5,134 nucleotides of DNA from an uncultured Endomicrobiia bacterium. GTDB lineage: Bacteria; Elusimicrobiota; Endomicrobiia; Endomicrobiales; Endomicrobiaceae. The position numbers and the translations under genes were made by a program. How positions within the stretch are numbered: position 1 is the stretch's first letter; every line of letters starts with the position of its first letter. The stretch is taken from the NCBI GenBank assembly GCA_905236115.1, contig CAJOOL010000232.1:1-5134 (forward strand), in the 5' to 3' direction. Under the pieces are notes generated by a model, which worked only from the letters and a program-made list of their open reading frames with translations, did no database searches and was not told where the DNA came from. This document shows positions 1 through 4,526 of the stretch, piece by piece.

Positions 1-1
1 A

Positions 2-1051
2 AAAACCGAACTCAGCAAACTTCAGTCCAATATTTCAAACAAGAAAGCTGAAAAAGACAAGCTGATTAAAGAAGAAAAAAAAGTTAAACTTGAATTGGAT
101 AAAATATCAAAAGCCATTTCAAAAAATGAAGAAGAATTGAATTCTTTAAAACTGAAAATTCAAACCGCCGAAAAAAGTATCAATGAGGCATCGGGCGAAT
201 ATCTGCGTGCCGACAACGAAAAACAAAAATATGCACGCAGCGTCAATGAAGATTTGAAAGAATATTTGAAAAAAAGTTCGTCTTCTTTTTTTGATTATTC
301 TTTGTGGCATAAGCTTAAAACTTTAAGCATAAAAAAAGGAACCCAAAAATACCTTGAAGCACAAAATAAAAGCAATGCCGCTAAGACCGATATTGATAAA
401 TATTCAAAATCCAAAAAAAATTTTGTTTCTTTAAAGAAACATCAACAGGACTTAATGAATAAAAATATCGGCATCAAAAAAAATAAAAATCGTCAGCTGA
501 AAAACACAACCGATAAAAGAGCCAAAGCCGAAAAAGAAATTAAAGAGCTGGCCAATTCCAAAAAAGCATTGGAAGCATTGGTAAAAAAACTTACTCTTGC
601 AAGCAACGCTCAAAGAGACAAAACACGCTCTTTAAGAGATAAAAATACCAAGACAAGAAAAAACAATCTTCCATGGCCTGTTAACGGCAAAATTGTTTTA
701 AATTACGGCAGAAGTAAACATCCCGAACTTAATACCAATATCGTAAGCAACGGAATAAAAATAAAAGCCCGGGATAATGCAGTGATAAAGGCTGTAGATG
801 AGGGAACGGTAGTTTTTACCGGGGAGTTCAGAAGTTACGGTAAAATAATTATTATAGACCATAAAGGGATATTTTTCAGCGTATACGGACAGCTGAAAAA
901 AATTCTGGTAAAGCAGTCTCAAAATATTGCCAGACAGCAGGATATTGCCGAAACCGGCAGTGGAAACGATTCCGTCTTGTATTTTGAAATCAGACAATAC
1001 AACGTTCCCGAAGACCCGCTCCTTTGGCTGAAACCTAAGAGTTCTTTTTAG
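2..1051 (+). CDS. envC: EnvC-like murein hydrolase activator, 5' end outside window
   Basis: Periplasmic/septal activator of N-acetylmuramoyl-L-alanine amidases, by family. The reading frame is open to the left edge, so the true start and any signal peptide are outside the window; a TTG at 95 is internal and has no ribosome binding site. About 349 residues are visible. The first ~220 are charged, Lys/Glu/Asn-rich coiled coil. A linker then leads to a LytM (M23) domain starting at WPVNGKIVLNYG (codons from 674). The zinc-site residues are missing. The HxxxD position reads SNGIK (Ser codon 746, Lys codon 758), YGHL reads YGQL (Gln codon 890), and HLHFE reads VLYFE (Val codon 974, Tyr codon 980). 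The ending LYFEIRQ...DPLLWL closely parallels E. coli EnvC, which is also degenerate. It is therefore read as an activator and not a peptidase. The stop is TAG at 1049-1051 and ctpA follows after 336 bp. The family call is firm; the precise amidase partner is unknown. Confidence 0.85.
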   Translation, partial: KTELSKLQSNISNKKAEKDKLIKEEKKVKLELDKISKAISKNEEELNSLKLKIQTAEKSINEASGEYLRADNEKQKYARSVNEDLKEYLKKSSSSFFDYSLWHKLKTLSIKKGTQKYLEAQNKSNAAKTDIDKYSKSKKNFVSLKKHQQDLMNKNIGIKKNKNRQLKNTTDKRAKAEKEIKELANSKKALEALVKKLTLASNAQRDKTRSLRDKNTKTRKNNLPWPVNGKIVLNYGRSKHPELNTNIVSNGIKIKARDNAVIKAVDEGTVVFTGEFRSYGKIIIIDHKGIFFSVYGQLKKILVKQSQNIARQQDIAETGSGNDSVLYFEIRQYNVPEDPLLWLKPKSSF

Positions 1052-1064
1052 ATATGTTACAATT

Positions 1065-1192
1065 ACAGCGAAAAAACAGCAAATTTTGGGCTGCACCATC
1101 GCTTATGTGCCCGTTCGCTACGCTCACACTCTAGCACACCGCGGTCGCCGAAATACTTTGCTTCGCCTCAAACTTTGCAGTTTTTTCTGTGT
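1065..1192. repeat. Large imperfect palindrome after envC
   Basis: The arms 1065-1088 and 1169-1192 are complementary at 20 of 24 positions, around an 80-nt centre. The centre includes TGTGC/GCACA (1106-1110 and 1134-1138) and a CGCTACGCTCAC phrase. It starts 14 bp after the envC stop, is more G+C-rich than its surroundings, and has no coding potential that I can support. It could be a decayed mobile palindromic repeat or a transcript-end structure. There is no clean hairpin plus T-run of a standard intrinsic terminator. Confidence 0.4.
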
Positions 1193-1228
1193 CCTCTCAT
1201 CAAGTGGTTGAGGCTTAAGTGTTTAACA

Positions 1229-1252
1229 GTTGAAAAGTTGAAGAATTGAATA
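1229..1252 (+). repeat. 8-bp tandem repeat GTTGAANN, three units
   Basis: The units GTTGAAAA, GTTGAAGA and ATTGAATA lie head to tail with an exact 8-bp period, directly before the palindromic repeat at 1257. The same motif occurs on the other strand at 3351-3374, so it looks like a recurring intergenic module of this genome. Its function is unknown. Confidence 0.5.
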
Positions 1253-1256
1253 GTTT

Positions 1257-1346
1257 GTCATTGCGGACTTGATCCGCAATCTATGTTAATAAAATTCCTC
1301 TTAAGTCTGTTATCCCCGAGTGTCTCTGCCGGGGATCTCTCAGTTG
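1257..1346 (+). repeat. Composite palindromic (REP-like) repeat, copy A
   Basis: Two hairpin modules are joined by a linker. Module 1 is ATTGCGGA (1260-1267), loop CTTGA, TCCGCAAT (1273-1280), a perfect 8-bp stem. The linker CTATGTTAATAAAATTCCTCTT (in two parts, 1281-1302) contains the CCTCTT shared with the copies at 2684 and 4319. Module 2 is ATCCCCG (1312-1318) paired with CGGGGAT (1330-1336), followed by the ATCTCTCAGTTG tail. Positions 1303-1346 differ from 4325-4368 at only three positions. The element sits immediately upstream of ctpA and has no transposase nearby. Confidence 0.75.
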
Positions 1347-1387
1347 TCGTTCGTTGCCGTTTATTATTATTAAAAGGATGTATCATT

Positions 1388-2680
1388 ATGCAGAAAATAA
1401 AATTTTTTTCAACATTAATAATCTGTTTGTTCTTCTTCAACATTTGCGTTTATGCCAAGTCCGACGATACGTATTCCGCACTCAGAATGATGGTTGATAT
1501 TATGGAAATAATAGACAACAAATACGTTTCCGATACTAAACCGAAAGACCTCGTTATGGGGGCAATAAAAGGTGTCGTCAGAACGCTTGACCCGTATTCT
1601 CAGTTTATGGACGAAAAAGCCTATAAAGAAATGAAGACGGAAACTCAAGGTTCTTTCGGTGGTGTAGGCATACGTTTAACTACTCAGGATGGAGACTTGA
1701 CGGTTATCACTCCTATGCCCGATACGCCTGCATATTCGGCGGGAATTCTTCCCGAAGATAAAATTATAAAAATTAACGATAAATCCACCGAAAATATGGA
1801 TATTGACGAAGCCGTAAAACTTATGCGTGGCAATCCGGGAACGAAACTGAAATTGACGATTTTCAGACCGTCTTCCAAACAAGAGCTGGACTTTACGATT
1901 AAAAGAAAAAAAATAAAAATTGAAACCGTAAAAAAACAAATGCTTGAGGATAATATCGGTTACATCAGATTGTCGGAGTTCAATGCACAGAGTGCTTCCG
2001 ATATTTCCAAAATGTTAAAAGAACTTTCCAAAAAAGGTATGACGTCTTTTATTTTGGATTTAAGGAACAATCCCGGCGGGCTTTTGGATTCCGCCGTTGA
2101 CATCTGCGGGCTGTTCGTCAAGCAGGGAAGCATTGTTGTTTCCACAAGAGGCAGAGATAAAATTTCCGAACAGAATTATTATACTTCGTCTGTTCCGGAC
2201 TATCCCGATATTCCCATGATAATTCTTATCAACAGAGGTTCGGCTTCCGCTGCGGAAATCGTTACAGGTACTTTACAGGATTATAAAAGAGCATTGATTA
2301 TAGGTTCCAACTCATTCGGCAAAGGCAGTGTTCAGACCATACTTCCTTTATCCGGAGGCAACGCATTAAGGCTCACTATTGCCAAATATTATCTTCCCTC
2401 AGGCAGAAACATCACCCACAGCGACAATAAAAAAGACAGAAAATCCAACGGCATCACTCCGGACATTTATGTGGAAGTTTCCACCGAAGACGAAGTGAAA
2501 CTTTATATGCAGACAGAGTCGGAAGATTTACCCAAAAAGAAGAAAAAACAACAGGAGCAGGAAAAAGAAAAAGTTACCGATAAAGTTCTTGACACCGCAA
2601 TACAAATTATTAAAGACGCAAAAGTGAAAGAATATATTGATAATCCCAATAAGTTCAAAGCACAGGCAGAAAAGGAATAG
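1388..2680 (+). CDS. ctpA: C-terminal processing serine protease, S41 family (CtpA/Prc)
   Basis: Periplasmic, probably membrane-tethered protease that cleaves proteins from their C-termini. The chosen start is ATG 1388, with AAAGGA at 1373-1378 (9-nt gap), giving 430 residues. It is followed by a clear signal sequence: MQK, a hydrophobic run to about residue 22, then VYA before KSDD. The frame extends upstream to an ATG at 1283, but that part translates the palindromic repeat and has no ribosome binding site. An N-terminal helical region (24-85) contains LDPYSQFM. The PDZ domain runs from about 90 to 175 (GGVGI at 91-95). The S41 catalytic domain includes LDLRNNPGGLL and NRGSASAAE, with nucleophile Ser287, Lys312 in FGKGSVQ 25 residues later, and Gln316. 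The spacing matches that between Ser372 and Lys397 of the plant D1 processing protease. The C-terminal tail is Lys/Glu/Gln-rich. The length is normal for the family and all catalytic residues are present. Substrates cannot be read from sequence. Confidence 0.95.
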   Translation: MQKIKFFSTLIICLFFFNICVYAKSDDTYSALRMMVDIMEIIDNKYVSDTKPKDLVMGAIKGVVRTLDPYSQFMDEKAYKEMKTETQGSFGGVGIRLTTQDGDLTVITPMPDTPAYSAGILPEDKIIKINDKSTENMDIDEAVKLMRGNPGTKLKLTIFRPSSKQELDFTIKRKKIKIETVKKQMLEDNIGYIRLSEFNAQSASDISKMLKELSKKGMTSFILDLRNNPGGLLDSAVDICGLFVKQGSIVVSTRGRDKISEQNYYTSSVPDYPDIPMIILINRGSASAAEIVTGTLQDYKRALIIGSNSFGKGSVQTILPLSGGNALRLTIAKYYLPSGRNITHSDNKKDRKSNGITPDIYVEVSTEDEVKLYMQTESEDLPKKKKKQQEQEKEKVTDKVLDTAIQIIKDAKVKEYIDNPNKFKAQAEKE

Positions 2681-2683
2681 TTT

Positions 2684-2755
2684 GAAAAACACCTCTTTGC
2701 CGTTATGCCGTTGCCTGTCATCCCCGAATGTCGTTGTCTGGGATCTCGCAGTTGT
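2684..2755 (+). repeat. REP-like palindromic repeat, copy B
   Basis: It begins within a few bases of the ctpA stop codon. It has the shared CCTCTT linker (from 2692), then ATCCCCGA (2720-2727) facing TCTGGGAT (2737-2744), an imperfect stem with one mismatch. The ATCTCGCAGTTG tail is conserved, as in the copies at 4037 and 4325, and the orientation is the same. It fills most of the 110-bp gap between ctpA and the next gene and may act as a transcript-stabilising or terminating structure. Confidence 0.65.
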
Positions 2756-2790
2756 TGTTAATTATACATTGATGTTAAAGAGGAAAGATT

Positions 2791-3258
2791 ATGTCCAATA
2801 AAGAAAATAAAAACAGCGGATGTCTAATAAAAGTATACTTGCTGGTTTTGTTCGTTGCAGGTATAATTTTAGGTTTTTCTTATATATCCGCTAACAGGAA
2901 TTCCGCATCGGATACACAGGAAGAAATGAAAACCGTAAAAAATAATACTGCGGATGAAAGAAAAGATATTCTTCTGGATAACAATATCTTAACGGCACTT
3001 GCTTCCAACGGCATAGAACAGGAAAATTTTGTAAGCCAGTATATAAAAGAAATAAAAAATAATGATAAAATTTTTAACAGGTATTTTAAAGAAATTAAAT
3101 TGAATGACGGTCAAAAACCGGAAAATTTTGAACCGATATTAAAAACTTTGGCAAGAAATTTTAAAATAGATTTGTCTAAAACTAAATATAAAGACGGCTC
3201 ATATAAATATTCTTTTTATGATAAAACAGGCACCTACTCCGACATAGTCCTGCATTAA
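2791..3258 (+). CDS. Small single-pass membrane protein; possible YibQ-type deacetylase N-domain without catalytic domain
   Basis: The protein has 155 residues, starting at ATG 2791 behind AGAGGA (2779-2784, 6-nt gap). A short charged N-terminus (MSNKENKNSG) is followed by one membrane helix at about residues 11-34 (CLIKVYLLVLFVAGIILGFSY). A polar linker leads to an outward-facing domain of about 95 residues, with a KIFNRYFKEIKLN segment, a helical stretch and an ending KYKDGSYKYSFYDKTGTYSDIVLH. The layout and location after envC-ctpA recall the N-terminal portion of divergent polysaccharide deacetylases (YibQ family). Those continue into a catalytic domain beginning roughly A-I-I-I-D-D. Here the frame ends in TAA at 3256-3258, and no catalytic-domain sequence follows on the + strand before the convergent gene. 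It could be a truncated gene, a naturally separate domain, or an unrelated lineage-specific protein. The deacetylase link is from memory of the family's layout and is tentative. Confidence 0.85.
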   Translation: MSNKENKNSGCLIKVYLLVLFVAGIILGFSYISANRNSASDTQEEMKTVKNNTADERKDILLDNNILTALASNGIEQENFVSQYIKEIKNNDKIFNRYFKEIKLNDGQKPENFEPILKTLARNFKIDLSKTKYKDGSYKYSFYDKTGTYSDIVLH

Positions 3259-3396
3259 AATTTATACTTCTGCTTTATTCCTTCTTCTTTCTTCTAATCA
3301 TCCAATCCTCTGCCGTTCCCGACTATCTACCCTCAGTTTCTCAGCTGTCGTTTTCAACATTTCAACCATTCAACTCTTTTCCATACATCCATACCT
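3259..3396. other. Gap between convergent genes, pyrimidine-rich on the + strand
   Basis: The + strand is markedly C/T-rich. A probable decayed copy of the REP-like unit can be traced at 3315-3352: TTCCCGA, then TTTCTCAGCTGTCGTT, against ATCCCCGA...ATCTCGCAGTTGTCGTT in intact copies. The stem has been lost. The 8-bp repeat listed separately follows. I see no intrinsic terminator for either flanking gene. Confidence 0.4.
3351..3374 (-). repeat. 8-bp tandem repeat GTTGAANN, three units, minus orientation
   Basis: The + strand reads TTTTCAAC, ATTTCAAC, CATTCAAC in exact 8-bp register, i.e. GTTGAATG, GTTGAAAT, GTTGAAAA on the minus strand. It is the same motif and period as at 1229-1252 in the opposite orientation, and again lies next to palindromic-repeat sequence. 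Confidence 0.5.
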
Positions 3397-3735
3397 CTAT
3401 CCCTCGCTGTTCTCAAATCTTCTTATCTTCTCTTCCAGCAGTTCAATAATTTTATCTCTTAAAGCCAGCTCTTTTTTATAAAAATCAATTTCATTCTGTT
3501 TTTTGTAATTTTGAATTTTGGAATTATCCGCAAAAATTTCCGTCAGCTCTTCCTGAGACTTTTTAAAAATCCTTGCCATTTTTTTTATGTTGTCTTCCGA
3601 CGGGCTTGCCACGCCGGAACTCCACTTTGAAACAGCCGTAACATCTATCCCGACGGCATCGGCAAGTATTTTTTGAGAACCGCGGAGCTTTCCGCCGTTA
3701 ATCTCTTTAAAAAATTCCTCTAATTTTTCTTGCAC
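3397..3735 (-). CDS. XRE-type helix-turn-helix transcriptional regulator
   Basis: A probable DNA-binding regulator of 112 residues. It starts with GTG (3735-3733) behind a strong GGAGG (3744-3740 on the minus strand, 4-nt gap); no ATG with comparable support lies nearby. Residues 19-68 form an XRE/Cro-C1 type domain. The first HTH helix is at about 21-29 (QKILADAVG). The recognition helix is at about 32-40 (VTAVSKWSS), followed by GVASPSEDNIKKMARIF, typical of the family. Residues 70-110 are a charged helix (KKELALRDKIIELLEEKI) likely to be a dimerising coiled coil. There is no second domain for ligand binding or peptidase activity. The gene is transcribed against the envelope cluster and away from the 790-bp repeat region. 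Its targets are unknown; the palindrome at 3767-3790 in its own leader is a candidate operator. Confidence 0.85.
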   Translation of the reverse strand: MQEKLEEFFKEINGGKLRGSQKILADAVGIDVTAVSKWSSGVASPSEDNIKKMARIFKKSQEELTEIFADNSKIQNYKKQNEIDFYKKELALRDKIIELLEEKIRRFENSEG

Positions 3736-3766
3736 TGTTCCTCCGCCAAGTTTGGAAACAAAATAT

Positions 3767-3790
3767 GCCTCAAGGTTTCCTTTATGAGGC
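3767..3790. promoter_or_regulatory. Palindrome in leader of the HTH gene, candidate operator
   Basis: GCCTCAAGG (3767-3775), loop TTT, and CCTT (3779-3782) plus GAGGC (3786-3790) form nine base pairs with a three-base bulge. It lies 31 bp upstream of the regulator's start codon and 24 bp before the + strand -35 box, i.e. between the two transcription units. That position would suit autoregulation by the HTH protein or a structured 5' leader. It has no adjacent T-run, so a terminator is less likely. Confidence 0.35.
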
Positions 3791-3813
3791 GATCGGCAAA
3801 AATAAAAAAATCG

Positions 3814-3842
3814 TTGACAAAAAACAATTTTTATATTATAAT
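3814..3842 (+). promoter_or_regulatory. Perfect-consensus sigma70-type promoter, + strand
   Basis: TTGACA at 3814-3819 and TATAAT at 3837-3842 are exactly 17 bp apart, the full consensus in both boxes and spacing. Transcription would start near 3849. No protein gene with a ribosome binding site follows, so the promoter either drives a non-coding RNA or is a chance match in A+T-rich DNA. Both hexamers plus optimal spacing make chance less likely. Confidence 0.6.
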
Positions 3843-3862
3843 ATGAACAATATTGAATTCAA
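3835..3862 (-). promoter_or_regulatory. Probable promoter of the HTH gene, minus strand
   Basis: On the minus strand TTGAAT (3862-3857) and TATAAT (3840-3835) are 16 bp apart, placing a start near 3828 and giving a 5' leader of about 90 nt. The -10 region is the palindrome ATATTATAATAT, so it overlaps the -10 of the + strand promoter and the two could not be occupied by polymerase at once. Confidence 0.45.
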
Positions 3863-4023
3863 GTTGTTCTTTTTTATTAGAAATAATATTAAAATACGCC
3901 GAGCGGGCTGATTTGGCATACCGCCAAAACATAGCATTAGCTTGGAAAAAAGATAAAAACCCGCAAAGCATTTATCTCTCGGCGACAGTATACCAAAAAA
4001 CGGAGTTTTTTGGTATGGCCGAG
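3849..4023 (+). ncRNA. Candidate structured non-coding RNA from the 3814 promoter
   Basis: This sequence lies directly downstream of the consensus promoter and contains several stems. CGCCGAG (3897-3903) pairs with CTCGGCG (3978-3984), CGGG (3904-3907) with CCCG (3960-3963), and TTTGGC (3912-3917) with GCCAAA (3923-3928). A perfect 12-bp hairpin at 3990-4016 (loop GGA) has a T-rich descending arm and could end the transcript. The 7-bp outer stem is tRNA-like in length, but there is no T-arm motif, and I do not recognise 6S, SRP or tmRNA signatures. An 80-codon frame from TTG 3853 lacks a ribosome binding site and runs into repeats. The RNA reading is inference from promoter plus folding. Confidence 0.3.
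3990..4016. repeat. Perfect 12-bp hairpin with 3-nt loop
   Basis: ATACCAAAAAAC (3990-4001), loop GGA, GTTTTTTGGTAT (4005-4016). It is nested inside a second pair of arms, CTCGGC (3978-3983) and GCCGAG (4018-4023), so the whole forms a two-layer palindrome like the one at 4113-4156. Confidence 0.7.
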
Positions 4024-4036
4024 AAGCTCTTTGAAC

Positions 4037-4080
4037 AAGTCTGTCATCCCCGAATGTCTCTGTCGGGGATCTCGCAGTTG
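4037..4080 (+). repeat. REP-like palindromic repeat, copy C
   Basis: ATCCCCGA (4046-4053), a 9-nt loop, TCGGGGAT (4063-4070), then CTCGCAGTTG: a perfect 8-bp stem. The 44 bases match 4325-4368 with one difference, which lies in the loop (A4054 versus G4342). It has the same orientation as the other copies. Confidence 0.8.
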
Positions 4081-4108
4081 GAACGTTGCCGTTAATTGTC
4101 GTTTCGTC

Positions 4109-4165
4109 TGTCATTCCCGAAAAGTGCGAAGCACTTTGTAATCGTTAATCGGGAATCTATGTTAT
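4109..4165 (+). repeat. Nested palindrome with GAA-loop hairpin inside
   Basis: The outer arms are ATTCCCGA (4113-4120) and TCGGGAAT (4149-4156). Abutting the left arm is a perfect inner hairpin, AAAGTGC-GAA-GCACTTT (4121-4137). The unit ends in CTATGTTATAAAACTCCTCTT (in two parts, to 4177), the same linker that follows the ATTGCGGA hairpin of copy A at 1281. It is therefore the same modular family with a different hairpin. Confidence 0.7.
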
Positions 4166-4200
4166 AAAACTCCTCTTTGTCGTTCGTTGTTGTCTGTTGC

Positions 4201-4244
4201 CGTCATTGCGAGGAAGCTTGCAAAGCAAGCGACGAAGCAATCTT
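4201..4244 (+). repeat. GTCATTGCGAGG-type palindromic repeat
   Basis: The outer arms are ATTGC (4205-4209) and GCAAT (4237-4241). The inner perfect hairpin is GCTTGC-AAA-GCAAGC (4216-4230). The GTCATTGCGAGG...GACGAAGCAATC form is a phrase I know from dispersed repeats of several bacterial groups. No associated transposase is seen. Confidence 0.7.
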
Positions 4245-4254
4245 GCCGTTTGAA

Positions 4255-4324
4255 AAGAGGAACCCGAGGGATTAGCCTCGGATAATTAAAACAGATTTTT
4301 TGCGAAGCAAAAAATACACCTCTT
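4255..4324. repeat. Palindromic block bounded by AAGAGG/CCTCTT
   Basis: AAGAGG (4255-4260) and CCTCTT (4319-4324) bound two smaller hairpins. These are CCGAGG-GATTAG-CCTCGG (4264-4281) and a perfect 9-bp ATTTTTTGC-GAA-GCAAAAAAT (4295-4315). The right boundary is the CCTCTT linker that leads directly into the next REP copy. Confidence 0.6.
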
Positions 4325-4368
4325 AAGTCTGTCATCCCCGAGTGTCTCTGTCGGGGATCTCGCAGTTG
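4325..4368 (+). repeat. REP-like palindromic repeat, copy E
   Basis: ATCCCCGA (4334-4341), loop GTGTCTCTG, TCGGGGAT (4351-4358), tail CTCGCAGTTG. It is 43/44 identical to the copy at 4037 and is preceded by the same CCTCTTAAGTCTG as copy A. It lies upstream of the pilin gene. Confidence 0.8.
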
Positions 4369-4379
4369 ATATTAAACTC

Positions 4380-4400
4380 AAAAATTGCGTAGCAATTTTT
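4380..4400. repeat. Perfect 9-bp hairpin with GTA loop
   Basis: AAAAATTGC (4380-4388), GTA, GCAATTTTT (4392-4400). It has the same design as the hairpins at 4121 and 4295: a GC-GNA-GC core extended by A/T pairs. The T-run on its right arm means it could also terminate transcription coming from the repeat region before the pilin gene. Confidence 0.65.
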
Positions 4401-4412
4401 ACCGTATATATT
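4385..4412 (+). promoter_or_regulatory. Weak candidate promoter for the pilin gene
   Basis: TTGCGT (4385-4390) and TATATT (4407-4412) are 16 bp apart, and transcription would start near 4418. The -35 box lies inside the GTA-loop hairpin. The hexamers are only moderate matches in A+T-rich DNA. Confidence 0.25.
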
Positions 4413-4423
4413 TACGAATTATT

Positions 4424-4498
4424 AGGAGGAAATATTTGTTGGAGCAAACCGTAAACCGCCACCTCTTATGGTTTTGGGTTTGCGAAATAAATATTTCC
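4424..4498 (+). promoter_or_regulatory. Structured leader upstream of the pilin gene
   Basis: Three nested complementary pairs form one long stem-loop: GGAAATATTT (4428-4437) with AAATATTTCC (4489-4498), GCAAACC (4444-4450) with GGTTTGC (4477-4483), and AAACC (4453-4457) with GGTTT (4470-4474). Its left foot overlaps a strong Shine-Dalgarno sequence, AGGAGGA (4424-4430). That sequence faces TTG codons at 4436 and 4439, opening a frame of about 48 codons that overlaps the pilin start in another frame. The pilin's own ribosome binding site (AGGAGA, 4515-4520) is just beyond the stem. Candidates are a cis-regulatory RNA, translational coupling through a leader peptide, or another palindromic repeat. 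I do not see the conserved core of the c-di-GMP-I riboswitch. Confidence 0.45.
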
Positions 4499-4526
4499 GA
4501 CCAAATACAAACAAAGGAGAAAAACT

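Noticed and set aside
2..1051. Active M23 zinc peptidase
   Set aside because: All the metal-ligand and catalytic His/Asp positions are substituted, as in EnvC, so an activator role is the better reading.
698..1099. 133-codon minus-strand frame inside envC
   Set aside because: It is antisense to a well-supported LytM domain, has no recognisable domain, and looks like a shadow frame.
1676..1939. Minus-strand frames inside ctpA
   Set aside because: They are antisense to the PDZ domain, have biased aromatic/Arg composition and no start signals.
3897..3985. tRNA-like 7-bp acceptor stem followed by an A
   Set aside because: There is no T-arm (GGTTC-type) sequence, no convincing anticodon arm and no D-arm consensus.
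3853..4095. 80-codon + strand frame opening with TTG
   Set aside because: It has no ribosome binding site, and its C-terminal part is translated palindromic repeats (the REP copy at 4037). The hairpin 3990-4016 makes both strands read a similar YQKT...FFG peptide, a repeat artefact.
4037..4368. CRISPR array
   Set aside because: The repeats are palindromic, irregularly spaced, and separated by other repeats and not by uniform spacers; no cas genes are present.
4424..4526. c-di-GMP-I (GEMM) riboswitch before the pilin gene
   Set aside because: A GCAAACC is present, but the conserved ACGCAAAGCC and receptor portions are missing.
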